Source of the DNA: Leucobacter sp. OH1287
GTDB lineage: Bacteria; Actinomycetota; Actinomycetes; Actinomycetales; Microbacteriaceae
Direction: 5' to 3'
Assembly: GCF_003859945.1 (NCBI RefSeq)
Contig: NZ_RQYM01000015.1
Coordinates: 1-35,536 of the forward strand
DNA length: 35,536 nucleotides
Shown here: one piece after another, positions 7,720-15,945 of the stretch
How positions within the stretch are numbered: position 1 is the stretch's first letter
How the letters are laid out: the number at the start of each line of letters is the position of its first letter
Position numbers and translations under genes: made by a program
The notes under the pieces: generated by a model
Databases searched by the model: none
What the model was told of the DNA's origin: nothing
What the model saw: the letters and a program-made list of their open reading frames with translations, nothing else

Positions 7720-9537
7720 ATGGCATCAGAAACAGCGGGCACCGCGGGCACCGCAGAACCAACGGCTGGCAAGAACACCTCGGCCGCAGCGGGCAACACC
7801 GTGGGCGCCGAAACAGCACAGCCGATAACCATCAAAACGCTGATCGCGCCAGCAAAACCCGGCATGGTGTTGAGTGCGATCTTAACCTCCCTCGGGGCCC
7901 TGTGCTCCCTCGTCCCCTATATCGCGCTCGTGCAGATCGCGGTTATCTGGTTGGCTGGCGGATCCACCGGGGAGCTGCTGCCCTGGATCATTGTCGCGAT
8001 TGTTGCCACCGTGCTGTACGTGCTGCTCTACGGTATGGGCCTGCAGGTTTCGCACCTGGTTGAGGCGAAACTGCGCTACACACTGCGCAAACAGATCGTT
8101 GATAAGCTTGGCAAAATCCCTCTCGGACGGGTAGAAAACACCTCCGCCGGGGCGCTGCGCAAAACCGTTGTGGACGAGACGAGCAGCATTCACACACTCG
8201 TCGCCCACGTCGCCGGTGATGCCGCTAACGCGGTTGTGTCACTGCTCGGCGGCCTCGCGGTGCTGTTCTGGGCTGACTGGAAGCTGGCTCTCGCAATGCT
8301 CGCTGTCTGGACAGTGTTTGGCGTGGTTGTCGGCTTCACCTCGTTCAGTGACTACGGCAAGCGGGTTGAGGAGTATCGCGACGCCCAAACCAGGCTCTCC
8401 AGCTCGGTTGTTGAAATGTTCGAGGGTATCAAAGAGATTAAAAACTTCCAGGCGGCTGACGCTGCCCGCACCGAGTTTGACAGCGCCCGCACCGATCTCG
8501 CCGATGTTTCCTACGAGTGGATGCGCGCAACCTCGAAGTCGATTGCGCTGATCTTCTCGTTCCTGAAACCCGGTGTTGTGATCGCTACACTGACCCCGCT
8601 GGCAGTGCTGTTCCTGGTTAACGGCTGGACCGATATCCCCCACGTTCTGCCGTTCTTTATGATCGGAATCGGCCTGCCCTCGGGGCTTGCGACGCTTGTG
8701 ACACTGATGCAGCACATCTACGAGTCTGAGCAGGCGGCCGCCGCAACCGCGGCGCTGCTCTCCCAGCCCGACCTGGTTAACGGCAGCGAGTCGAGTGACC
8801 AGCCCGCGGCGATCAGTTTCGAGAACGTCAGCTTCGGCTACCAGCCCAACAACCCGGTGATCCACAACGCCAGCTTCACCGCCGAGGCGAACCAGGTAAC
8901 CGCGCTGGTTGGCCCGAGCGGCGGCGGTAAGACCACGCTAGCGAGGTTGGCTGCGAGATTCTACGACGTGGACTCCGGCGTCGTCCGTGTCTGCGGCAAA
9001 GACGTGCGCGAGCTCGACCAGGAGTGGCTGCTGCAGCAGATCAGCATCGTCTTCCAGGACATTGCGCTGTCACACGACACCGTCGCAAACAACATCTCCG
9101 TCGGCGTCAAAAACGCCTCACAAGACGACATTGTTGCGGCCGCCAAAGCAGCCCAGATTCACGATCGAATCACCCGACTCCCAAACGGTTACGACACCGT
9201 GATCGGTGATAAAGACGGCTTCCTGTCCGGCGGTGAGATGCAGCGGATCACAATCGCCAGGGCCTATCTGCGCAACACCCCGATTCTCATCCTCGACGAA
9301 GCAACGGCGAGCACGGATCCGCAATCGGAGCACGATATTCACCGCGCACTAACCGGGTTGAGCAGGGGTCGCACGGTGTTTATTATCGCGCACCGCCTGG
9401 CGACCATCGCCTCAGCAAACAAAATCGTGGTGGTTGCCGACGGCACTGTCGCAGAGGCGGGGACGCACACAGAGCTGCTCGCGCTTGACGGTGTTTACGC
9501 GGGCATGTGGCGCAAACAGAACGGTGAGGTGAAATAG
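7720..9537 (+). CDS. ABC exporter half-transporter (permease fused to ATPase), first of a pair
   Basis: 605 aa. After a Thr/Ala/Gly-rich N-terminal tail of about 35 residues comes a six-helix ABC exporter membrane domain, then a nucleotide-binding domain: Walker A GPSGGGKTT near residue 398, Q-loop VFQD, signature LSGGEMQR near 502, Walker B ILILDEAT near 522 and the H-loop IIAHRLAT. ATG 7720 has GGAGG 6 nt upstream. The next gene starts one base after the stop and encodes a second half-transporter, so the two probably form a heterodimer in the cytoplasmic membrane. The NBD resembles the actinobacterial YbtP/IrtA-type branch used for siderophores or other small molecules, but no siderophore gene or substrate-binding protein is nearby. 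Substrate unknown. Divergent from the adhesin. Confidence 0.85.
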   Translation: MASETAGTAGTAEPTAGKNTSAAAGNTVGAETAQPITIKTLIAPAKPGMVLSAILTSLGALCSLVPYIALVQIAVIWLAGGSTGELLPWIIVAIVATVLYVLLYGMGLQVSHLVEAKLRYTLRKQIVDKLGKIPLGRVENTSAGALRKTVVDETSSIHTLVAHVAGDAANAVVSLLGGLAVLFWADWKLALAMLAVWTVFGVVVGFTSFSDYGKRVEEYRDAQTRLSSSVVEMFEGIKEIKNFQAADAARTEFDSARTDLADVSYEWMRATSKSIALIFSFLKPGVVIATLTPLAVLFLVNGWTDIPHVLPFFMIGIGLPSGLATLVTLMQHIYESEQAAAATAALLSQPDLVNGSESSDQPAAISFENVSFGYQPNNPVIHNASFTAEANQVTALVGPSGGGKTTLARLAARFYDVDSGVVRVCGKDVRELDQEWLLQQISIVFQDIALSHDTVANNISVGVKNASQDDIVAAAKAAQIHDRITRLPNGYDTVIGDKDGFLSGGEMQRITIARAYLRNTPILILDEATASTDPQSEHDIHRALTGLSRGRTVFIIAHRLATIASANKIVVVADGTVAEAGTHTELLALDGVYAGMWRKQNGEVK

Positions 9538-9538
9538 G

Positions 9539-11341
9539 ATGCTACGCAAACTTGAGGCAATAACCGGCTCAAAACAGCTGCGCTGGCTGACCATTATGCT
9601 CAGCATTGTGGCACTGTTTGAGGGTGTGACGCTGGCGATGCTGCTGCCGTTCTTGCGCGCGTTTATGAGCCCGGAGGGGTCAGCCGAGCGTGAGAGCCTG
9701 CTGCCGCTGACCGTGCTGATCTGTGTTATGGGCCTGATAACCTTCGTGTTCTCCAGCTGGGTTTCAATGTTCGCCAACAAGGTGAGCGTTTACTCGGTGA
9801 GCGACAACATGATTCGGGAGGTTGCCGGTCACGCACTGAAACTGCCGCTCGGCTGGTTCACTGCCCGCCGCGAGGCGCTTTTGGCGACAATTATGTCGCG
9901 CGAGATTAACTCGCTCTCGCACGTCGCGCCGATTCTGCTGCCCGCGCTCACCAGCCAGTTTATTGTGCCGAGCGTGCTGATTATCTCGCTGCTGTTTGTC
10001 GACTGGCGACTCAGCCTGGTGATGGTTATCGCGGTGCCGCTGCTCTACCTCGGCTGGAAGTTTATGGCACGCAACAGCGTCGCCGCCGACCAGGTGGAGG
10101 CGAAAGCGGCAACAGCCTCGGCGGGAAAGCTGATCGAGTTTGCGAAACTGCAGCCGGTGCTGCGCGCGAGCGGTGTCACCCGCGCAGGTTGGGAGCCACT
10201 AAAGAACGCGCTGGCAGCCGAGAACCACGCGCTGCTCTCGAGTATGCGCGCAAAGGGTCGCCCGATTCTGCTCTACACCCTGATCGTTGACGTGATGCTC
10301 GCCGCAACCCTGATAACCGGCTACTGGCTGATCAACACCGGCCGCATCGACGTGCCGGTGTACCTCGCCGCGGCGGTTATCGCGATCCGCATCACACAGC
10401 CGCTGTCAAGCTCGGTTGTCTACTCTGACGAGCTGCACAAAGCAAACAACGCACTCGACCAGGTGCACGAGGTGCTGGACGCGGATCCGCTGCCGATCGC
10501 CGCAAACCCGGTCACCGAGATAACCGGCACCGCGATCAGCTTCAACAACATCAGCTTCGGCTATAACCCCGAGCGGCCGGTGCTTACAAACATTGACTTC
10601 GTTGCCGAGCCGGGCAAAATAACCGCGCTGGTGGGTGGATCCGGCACCGGAAAATCAACGCTGCTGCGGCTCGCAGCGCGTTTCTGGGATGTCGACAGCG
10701 GATCCGTCACAATCGGCGGCGCTGCTGGCCCGGGCGGCGGCGCGGGCACTGCCGCAGGCGCGGGCGGCGCGGCGATTGACGTGCGGGAGTTCGACCCGGA
10801 GGCGCTGATGGGTAAGATCGCAATGGTGTTCCAGGAGGTTTACCTGTTTGACACAACCATCCGCGAAAACGTGCGCATGGCGAAACCCGAGGCGACCGAT
10901 GACGAGCTTGACCGGGCCGCGAGACTGTCGCGCCTCGACAGTGTGATCGAGAAGCTGCCCGACGGCTGGGACACCAAGGTTGGGCACGGCGGACTGAAAC
11001 TGTCCGGCGGTGAACGGCAGAGGGTTGCGATCGCGCGCGCCTTCATTAAGGACGCACCGATCCTGCTGCTGGACGAGATCACCTCCGCGCTCGACAGCGA
11101 GAATGAGGCGGCTATCACCGAGGTTATGCAGGAGCTCAGCCGCGGCCGCACGGTTATCGTGGTTGCGCACCGGCTCAGCACAATCCGCGACGCGGACAAA
11201 ATCGTGGTGCTGAAACCGGGCCTGAACGGTGCTCCGGCAACCGTCGGCGAGATCGGCACCTACGAGGAGCTGGTCTCCCGCCCCGGCATCTTCTCCGACT
11301 TTGTCGCGGCCAGCAAGAGCGCGAGCAGCTGGCAGGTTTAG
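9539..11341 (+). CDS. ABC exporter half-transporter, second of a pair
   Basis: 600 aa. N-terminal six-helix exporter domain, then an ATPase domain: Walker A GGSGTGKST near residue 366, Q-loop VFQEVYLF, signature LSGGERQR near 488, Walker B ILLLDEITSALD near 508 and H-loop VAHRLST. It follows its partner with one base between stop and ATG; the ribosome site GAGGTG lies inside the 3' end of the upstream gene, so translational coupling is expected. Odd feature: a stretch of about 20 Gly/Ala/Thr/Pro residues interrupts the ATPase domain between the strand ending in VTIGG and IDVREFD, where relatives have only two or three residues. Its DNA is a GGC/GCG-rich slip-prone tract (about 10718-10775). 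The last residues form a soluble Ser/Ala tail. Substrate unknown. Confidence 0.85.
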   Translation: MLRKLEAITGSKQLRWLTIMLSIVALFEGVTLAMLLPFLRAFMSPEGSAERESLLPLTVLICVMGLITFVFSSWVSMFANKVSVYSVSDNMIREVAGHALKLPLGWFTARREALLATIMSREINSLSHVAPILLPALTSQFIVPSVLIISLLFVDWRLSLVMVIAVPLLYLGWKFMARNSVAADQVEAKAATASAGKLIEFAKLQPVLRASGVTRAGWEPLKNALAAENHALLSSMRAKGRPILLYTLIVDVMLAATLITGYWLINTGRIDVPVYLAAAVIAIRITQPLSSSVVYSDELHKANNALDQVHEVLDADPLPIAANPVTEITGTAISFNNISFGYNPERPVLTNIDFVAEPGKITALVGGSGTGKSTLLRLAARFWDVDSGSVTIGGAAGPGGGAGTAAGAGGAAIDVREFDPEALMGKIAMVFQEVYLFDTTIRENVRMAKPEATDDELDRAARLSRLDSVIEKLPDGWDTKVGHGGLKLSGGERQRVAIARAFIKDAPILLLDEITSALDSENEAAITEVMQELSRGRTVIVVAHRLSTIRDADKIVVLKPGLNGAPATVGEIGTYEELVSRPGIFSDFVAASKSASSWQV

Positions 11342-11346
11342 CCGCG

Positions 11347-11406
11347 GCCAGCGGCAGCGGATTTTCCCGGCGTCGCAGGCTGCCCTACGAGGGCGGGCCC
11401 GCTGGC
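11347..11406. terminator. GC-rich hairpin between convergent genes
   Basis: GCCAGCGG (11347-11354) pairs with CCGCTGGC (11399-11406), and GGCAGC (11353-11358) with GCTGCC (11379-11384). It fills the 69-bp gap between the convergent ABC and MFS genes. There is no U-tract, so its role as a bidirectional terminator is an inference from position. Confidence 0.4.
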
Positions 11407-11410
11407 AAGT

Positions 11411-12628
11411 TTAACCTCGGGGCTGGCGGGATCCGTACAGCGCACACCCGAACGACGCGAGCGCGCAGGCGGCGAGACAGATCAGCATCGGCACCGCCGT
11501 GTGCTCACCGCCGAGTCCAACCAGCGGCGTTATAGAAGCACCGATCAGCAGCTGCAGCGACCCCATCAGCGCGGCACCGGATCCACGATTGTAGGGCTTT
11601 GTTTCGGCGAGCGCGAGCGCCGAAGCGTTCGAGCCGACGAAACTGTTTCCGAACACGAGCAGGAAAGCGTTGGCCACAAAACTAACCACGGACAGCACCC
11701 CGAGGGCGGTCTGCAGCACCAGCAGGGCGACCGCGGTTAGTGCGATGGCGGATCCAATCACCAGCATCTTAAATGGCCCGACGCGCGGCGCGATCCGCGA
11801 GTTGATAAGGTTGCCGATCAGGATGGCGGCGGCGCTGATCGCGAACCCGATCGCGTACTGCAGCTCGTTAGCCCTGAGCATGCTCTGCGCAACAAATGAG
11901 GATGCCGAAATGTAGCTCATCAGGCCGCCGAAACTGAGCGCGAAAACCAGAATAAACGCGGTGTAGCGCGGCTGTTTTAGCAGCTGCAAAAGTGGTTTGT
12001 AGGCGTTAAGAATCGGGCCGCGCTGGCGGTTTTCCGGCAGCAGGCTCTCGGGCAGCAGCAACAGCACGGCAACAAACATGGTCGCCGCAATCACGGTGAG
12101 GGCAACCAGGACGGCGCGCCAGTTGGCGACGGCGGCGATTGGTCCACCAATTAAAGGTGCGATCAGCGGGCCGAGCGAGCTAACCATCGCGAGCATGCTG
12201 AGTGATTTCACGGCGGTTTTCGGGTCGCTGATATCAACCACGATTGCGCGGCTAATCACCACGGCGGCTGCGGCAGAGAGTCCCTGTACGAGGCGCAAAC
12301 CAATAAACAGTTCAATGTTTGGCACAAACACGATCGCGAGCGTTGAAACAAAGAACACCGCGAGAGCCGGCACAACAACCCGACGGCGACCCACCCGGTC
12401 AGAGACAACCCCGTGGAACAACTGCCCGATCCCGACGCCCGCCATAAACGCGGTCAGCGTCAGCTGCACACTCGACGGGTGCGCCGAAAGATCACTCGCG
12501 ATATTGCCGAACGACGGCAGATACATGTCAACAGACAGCGCCCCCGCCATGCTGATAAATCCCAGCAGGCACAGCAGTAGCCCGGTCATTTGCGGTTTTT
12601 GCGGTTCGGGGTGGAGAGACTTTTGCAT
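11411..12628 (-). CDS. MFS multidrug efflux transporter, Bcr/CflA type
   Basis: 405 aa, 12 predicted membrane helices. Bcr/CflA hallmarks are visible: an N-terminal helix followed by DMYLPSFG, the loop-2 motif GVVSDRVGRRR between helices 2 and 3, R-LVQG in helix 4, and SLGPLIAPLIGG in helix 5 (antiporter motif C-like). Length matches the family (about 400 aa). It would export drugs or metabolites such as sulfonamides or bicyclomycin by proton antiport; the real substrate cannot be told. The ATG at 12628 has GGAGGAG about 14 nt upstream, a long spacing. It lies 42 bp after the nucleosidase stop on the same strand and may share its transcript. Confidence 0.8.
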   Translation of the reverse strand: MQKSLHPEPQKPQMTGLLLCLLGFISMAGALSVDMYLPSFGNIASDLSAHPSSVQLTLTAFMAGVGIGQLFHGVVSDRVGRRRVVVPALAVFFVSTLAIVFVPNIELFIGLRLVQGLSAAAAVVISRAIVVDISDPKTAVKSLSMLAMVSSLGPLIAPLIGGPIAAVANWRAVLVALTVIAATMFVAVLLLLPESLLPENRQRGPILNAYKPLLQLLKQPRYTAFILVFALSFGGLMSYISASSFVAQSMLRANELQYAIGFAISAAAILIGNLINSRIAPRVGPFKMLVIGSAIALTAVALLVLQTALGVLSVVSFVANAFLLVFGNSFVGSNASALALAETKPYNRGSGAALMGSLQLLIGASITPLVGLGGEHTAVPMLICLAACALASFGCALYGSRQPRG

Positions 12629-12670
12629 AGCACAAGCTAGCTTACTCCTCCCCGCGAGGGTTTGCAGAAG

Positions 12671-13324
12671 TTAGCTGCCGAGCAGCTGCGGCAGCTCGCT
12701 GTTGAAGAACTCCCTCAGCTGACGTGATTTCAGGAACACGATCTCGTCCCACTCCTGGTCGGTTGTGCTGCTGTCGGCAAAATCGCTCGGAATCTTAAAC
12801 ACGTAAAGCGGCACACCGTAAGCCTTGCACACCGCCGCGTAGGCGTAAATTTCCATGTCGACGAGGCTCGCCCCGAGGGCGGCAATCTCGATCCGCTGCT
12901 GATCACTCGTCACAAACTGGTCACCGGTTGCGATCGTCGCGGTTTTATCGAGCACGGCCGGCTCAATCGCGATCCGCGGCTTGCTGACGTTGATATCGTG
13001 CTGCACCGCGCCCGTGATCTGCACAACCGTGTCAAGGTCGTGATCGTCCGAGATAATGCCGGCGGTGCCGAGCACAACTACCCGCCTGATCGGCTGCCCC
13101 GCCTCCCTAGCATCGGCGAGCGCCTTGCCGAGCACCGTCGCCGCGTCCACCTTGCCAACCCCCGTAACCAGGTGCGGCACATCGGTGAAGGCGCTGGCCT
13201 CGTCACCGTGCGCAAACACCAGCAGCTGCCCGGCGGTGCCTAGCGGATCCGCTCCCCCCGCCTCACTCGGTGCGGCGTGGTTTGCTGGCTGGTCTGCGGC
13301 TAGGTCTGCGGCGTTTGTGCCCAT
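12671..13324 (-). CDS. 5'-methylthioadenosine/S-adenosylhomocysteine nucleosidase-like protein
   Basis: 217 aa member of the PNP/UDP-phosphorylase superfamily. Key residues of MTA/SAH nucleosidases appear: the GxGK segment (TGVGKVDAA), VLGTAG, a GDQFV strand, the ribose-binding Glu in VDMEIYA and the catalytic Asp in IPSDFAD. By family it cleaves S-adenosylhomocysteine to adenine and S-ribosylhomocysteine, the substrate of LuxS, which is encoded divergently next door; this context strongly supports the role. The first 30 residues are a low-complexity Ala/Pro/Gly extension ahead of the conserved core. ATG 13324 has AAAGGA about 7 nt upstream. Cytoplasmic. It could act on other nucleosides, but not as a phosphorylase partner of any gene here. 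Confidence 0.75.
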   Translation of the reverse strand: MGTNAADLAADQPANHAAPSEAGGADPLGTAGQLLVFAHGDEASAFTDVPHLVTGVGKVDAATVLGKALADAREAGQPIRRVVVLGTAGIISDDHDLDTVVQITGAVQHDINVSKPRIAIEPAVLDKTATIATGDQFVTSDQQRIEIAALGASLVDMEIYAYAAVCKAYGVPLYVFKIPSDFADSSTTDQEWDEIVFLKSRQLREFFNSELPQLLGS

Positions 13325-13349
13325 GAGCGTCCTTTACGGTGGTTCGTTC

Positions 13350-13408
13350 TCCCCGCCCAACGGCGGCGCGGTCTAATGCTGTCCCCGCCCTTCGGTGGCG
13401 GGGTCTTA
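13350..13408. repeat. two tandem imperfect 27-bp GC-hairpin repeats
   Basis: 13350-13376 and 13382-13408 match at 22 of 27 positions with a 32-bp period, each starting TCCCCGCCC. Each copy folds: CCGCC/GGCGG (13353-13357 with 13362-13366) and CCCCGCC/GGCGGGG (13383-13389 with 13397-13403, CTTCGGT loop). They lie between the divergent nucleosidase and luxS. The second copy could end antisense transcription or act as a protein site; role unknown. Confidence 0.6.
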
Positions 13409-13483
13409 ACAATCAGTAACAACCCTACCGGTTATTTGCGAGTTTATTAGACTAGAGTTATTGCTGCTGTGTTCCGTGGCGGC

Positions 13484-13552
13484 GGATCCAATAGCCACCG
13501 CACTGCGGAGCTTAGTGCCGCAACCGACTAAGGTTCGGTGCCTGCCGGATCC
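13484..13552 (+). promoter_or_regulatory. structured luxS leader resembling the SAM-I/SAM-IV riboswitch clan
   Basis: The two GGATCC copies (13484-13489, 13547-13552) can pair as a closing stem. Inside are GCACT/AGTGC (13500-13504 with 13514-13518) and ACCGA/TCGGT (13523-13527 with 13535-13539). The unpaired-to-P3 strings GCAACC and GGTGCC sit exactly as in the S-box/SAM-IV core. It ends about 40 nt before the luxS start, a position suited to translational control. Upstream joints do not match the consensus well, so this is a candidate. SAM sensing would fit a gene of the SAM cycle. Confidence 0.42.
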
Positions 13553-13594
13553 ACACACAGCACCCCTTAACCAACAAGCAGTTTGGAGTTTATG

Positions 13595-14086
13595 ATGGCC
13601 GATGTCGAGATTGCCGAGGTAGAGAGTTTCACGCTCGATCACACCGCCGTAAAAGCGCCGTATATTCGGCTGATCGGTACCGAAACCGGGCCGAAGGGTG
13701 ACGTTATCTCAAACTTTGATGTGCGGCTTGTGCAGCCTAACGAGCAGGAGATTCCGACCGGTGGCCTGCACACAATCGAGCACACAATTGCGGGTCTGCT
13801 GCGCCCGCGACTTAACGGCGTGATCGACATTTCGCCGTTCGGTTGCCGCACCGGCTTCCACCTGATCGTGTGGGGTGAGCCGACCGTGCGCCAGGTTGCT
13901 GAGGCGATCCGCGACAGCCTGCGCGACATTGCCGAGAACATCACCTGGGATGCGGTTCCTGGGACCGACGCCTTCAGCTGCGGCAACTACCGTGACCACT
14001 CGCTGCACAGCGCGAAAGCGTGGAGCGCCGACATTGTGTCACGCGGTTTCTCGCTGGATCCGTTCAACCGCGACGAGGTTATCTAG
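13595..14086 (+). CDS. luxS: S-ribosylhomocysteine lyase LuxS
   Basis: 163 aa from ATG 13595. LuxS splits S-ribosylhomocysteine into homocysteine and DPD, the precursor of autoinducer-2, in the cytoplasm as an Fe/Zn homodimer. The metal site is complete: HTIEH (His59, Glu62, His63) and the Cys in [10 protein letters not shown]; the catalytic Cys is in [10 protein letters not shown]. Length equals the family norm (about 155-170). I chose 13595 because GGAG (13585-13588) lies 6 nt before it; an adjacent ATG at 13592 and an in-frame TTG at 13583 sit too close to or upstream of that site. The divergent nucleosidase supplies its substrate. LuxS is patchily distributed in actinobacteria, so presence here is informative. 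Confidence 0.95.
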   Translation: MADVEIAEVESFTLDHTAVKAPYIRLIGTETGPKGDVISNFDVRLVQPNEQEIPTGGLHTIEHTIAGLLRPRLNGVIDISPFGCRTGFHLIVWGEPTVRQVAEAIRDSLRDIAENITWDAVPGTDAFSCGNYRDHSLHSAKAWSADIVSRGFSLDPFNRDEVI

Positions 14087-14147
14087 CTCGCCGCGCGGCA
14101 ACCTCACCTGTAACGGGCAATCACCATCCACGAGGTAATCTAGCTCG
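14073..14147. repeat. 18-bp direct repeat across the luxS and Cache-gene ends
   Basis: ACGAGGTTATCTAGCTCG (14073-14090) recurs with one mismatch at 14130-14147. The first copy contains the luxS stop codon, the second contains, on the other strand, the stop of the Cache gene. Likely a duplication scar at the convergent gene border. Confidence 0.7.
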
Positions 14148-14880
14148 TAGCTAGCCTCTGCACCAACAGGAACGGGCAGGTTTCCGAGGCGATCACCCGG
14201 AACTGTCCGGCACCCTCAGGGGAGGCTTTGACCGGGTGTTTATCACCTGTTTCAAGTTCAAGGTCGGAGGTGATAACAACCCTACCGCTCTCGTTAATCA
14301 GAGACAGATCAACGTGTTTCTGCAGCTCGGGCAAGAAGTGCCGCTCAACCGTCTCAAGCAGCACGTCCAGACAGGCAACGCCCATAAACTCGTCCGCGAT
14401 AAACAGCGGTTTTGAGAGCGTCAGCGTTATCTCGTTTGAGCACAGATAGTCAACGAACGGTCCGGCAATATGGCTGTTACCTGTTTGTGCGGGAACCCGA
14501 TACCACTCCAGGCGTCTAATATCCACCTCAACCTGCCCTGGCCCGAACGCGGAACTTGCCAGTTGTGTCTTGTTTTCGCCCTGCCACCATGCAAGCGGGT
14601 TGCCCGCCGCAACAAGCGCTTCGCTGCCGCAGTAACCGGCGCCGTAAATATCAACCTCGGTGTCACTGAGCAGCTGGGTTGCTCGCTCCTTCACCAGTGA
14701 CGCCAACTGGTTTCCGCTCAGTTTTTGGCCGTTCTGCACGCTCTCCTGAAAAGCCGCAGACAGGTCAGGGAGCCAAAACTCAAGCTTGTTAAATCCGCCC
14801 TCAAAGAACGATTCAATCGAACCCAGCAACCGCTTCAGCTCAGCCGTCAACTGTTTCTCGTCTGCTGCGTTAGCGTTCAT
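14140..14880 (-). CDS. soluble Cache-domain sensor-like protein
   Basis: 246 aa from ATG 14880. I see no signal peptide or membrane helix, which is unusual for Cache domains: most are extracytoplasmic parts of receptors. The N-terminal 90 residues are helical (AELKRLLGSIESFFEGG). Then comes a PAS-like fold with Cache hallmarks: YGAGYCG, a W-Y pair in RRLEWYRVP, the GPFVDYL strand, ITLTLSKPLF and a closing Asp in GVACLDVLLE. These are the positions that contact amino acids or amines in dCache domains. It sits 48 bp or more downstream of a GntR regulator on the same strand and divergent to an amine-type importer, so it may sense the imported ligand in the cytoplasm. An upstream ATG at 14946 is also possible; neither start has a strong ribosome site. 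Confidence 0.6.
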   Translation of the reverse strand: MNANAADEKQLTAELKRLLGSIESFFEGGFNKLEFWLPDLSAAFQESVQNGQKLSGNQLASLVKERATQLLSDTEVDIYGAGYCGSEALVAAGNPLAWWQGENKTQLASSAFGPGQVEVDIRRLEWYRVPAQTGNSHIAGPFVDYLCSNEITLTLSKPLFIADEFMGVACLDVLLETVERHFLPELQKHVDLSLINESGRVVITSDLELETGDKHPVKASPEGAGQFRVIASETCPFLLVQRLATS

Positions 14881-14994
14881 TTTAAGATCCCAACCCCTAT
14901 GTTCAATCCCTGCGGTGATAAGCGCCCTTAATCTCCCGTCTAGCATATGCCAAAGTGGCCAGAGCGCAAAAGTTACTTCGCTGGCGGATCCGTG

Positions 14995-15792
14995 CTAGCC
15001 CCCGTTTTTTAGCAGACTCTGCTGTTCAAGCAACCACCGCATAGTCTGTTTACTGTCAGTGTGGACAACATCCGCAACGGCCGACTCGTCTCCCCCGCGG
15101 ATCGCCTCTAGTTTCTTGACCAGATTCGCCCGCGTCTGTTCTCGGCGGTCTTGATCGGAGTCCTGCAGGCTAAAGAACGGCAGGCACTCGGTGTGCACGT
15201 TAATGTGCTCATTGGTTAGGCGAACAGACTGGCTTAGCGCGGCGATTTCCAACTGCACATCGGTTATTTGCCTCCGCCAAACCTGCGGGTCGGAGCTGTT
15301 GATTGACTCAAGCACCTGCAGCACAGTGTCAATCTCGGTCGTGGTCGCTCGCCGGCAGGCATAAACACCGCAGGCAGTTGTGATGACATCGTAGTGAATA
15401 CCGAGATCAGACAGGGCGATGCGGGGCGTGTCCTTAAGCGCTGCGGCGTTGAGCTCCAGGATCCGCTGATAACTGGGCTTAACAAAGCTGCCGCCCACGC
15501 GACCCCGCTTTGTTTCGATGTAGCCGCGCTGACGAAGGTGAGACAGCGCCCCGCGGACAGTGATAATTGCGACACCTAAAAGCTCCGCGAGTTCCTGTTC
15601 GGCGGGGAGTCTCTCGCCCTGAGCGAAAGCACCGGTTGTGATGGTTTGGATAAGCCTGCTAGCAACCAGCTCTACCCGCCCCTCTTCACCGAGCGGCGCT
15701 AGCGCAGCGTGACGGAGCCGAGTCGCCGCGGGTGTTTCCAAGTGCTGCTGCATCCCAGTCCTGAGGTCAGAGTGGCCAGTTAATTGTTTCAT
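14995..15792 (-). CDS. GntR/FadR-family transcriptional regulator
   Basis: 265 aa. The N-terminal winged helix is clear: LPAEQELAELLGV, ITVRGALSHLRQRGYIETKRG, GGSFV (about residues 60-105). The C-terminal half is all-helical and FadR/FCD-like, with His in DLGIHYD and HINVHTE that could form part of a metal site. The protein likely binds operators in the 153-bp gap to the divergent pot genes and responds to a small ligand. About 35 unusual residues precede the HTH; a later start is possible. It reads toward the Cache gene and the two may be one transcript. Confidence 0.85.
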   Translation of the reverse strand: MKQLTGHSDLRTGMQQHLETPAATRLRHAALAPLGEEGRVELVASRLIQTITTGAFAQGERLPAEQELAELLGVAIITVRGALSHLRQRGYIETKRGRVGGSFVKPSYQRILELNAAALKDTPRIALSDLGIHYDVITTACGVYACRRATTTEIDTVLQVLESINSSDPQVWRRQITDVQLEIAALSQSVRLTNEHINVHTECLPFFSLQDSDQDRREQTRANLVKKLEAIRGGDESAVADVVHTDSKQTMRWLLEQQSLLKNGG

Positions 15793-15827
15793 CAGCTAGT
15801 TTACCCGTCATTACAGTGTGTTTTTGG

Positions 15828-15885
15828 TGAGACTAGAACGATTTTGAGATTAGACTTGCGAATTAATCATTTTAGATAGTATGTT
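15828..15885 (+). promoter_or_regulatory. candidate promoter of the pot operon with flanking direct repeats
   Basis: TTGCGA (15856-15861) and TATGTT (15880-15885) are spaced by 18 nt, about 60 bp before the potA start. Just upstream, TGAGACTAGA (15828-15837) and TGAGATTAGA (15845-15854) repeat with a 17-bp period on one face of the helix, a possible site for the divergent GntR protein. Confidence 0.4.
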
Positions 15886-15945
15886 ATATGTTTAAGATAG
15901 ACAGGTCGTTATCCGACAAGGACGTTGCGTATTTAAGGAGCTATC

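Noticed and set aside
13441-13595. SAH riboswitch rather than a SAM-type element
   Set aside because: I could not find the conserved SAH-aptamer strings; the GCAACC/GGTGCC pair points to the SAM clan instead.
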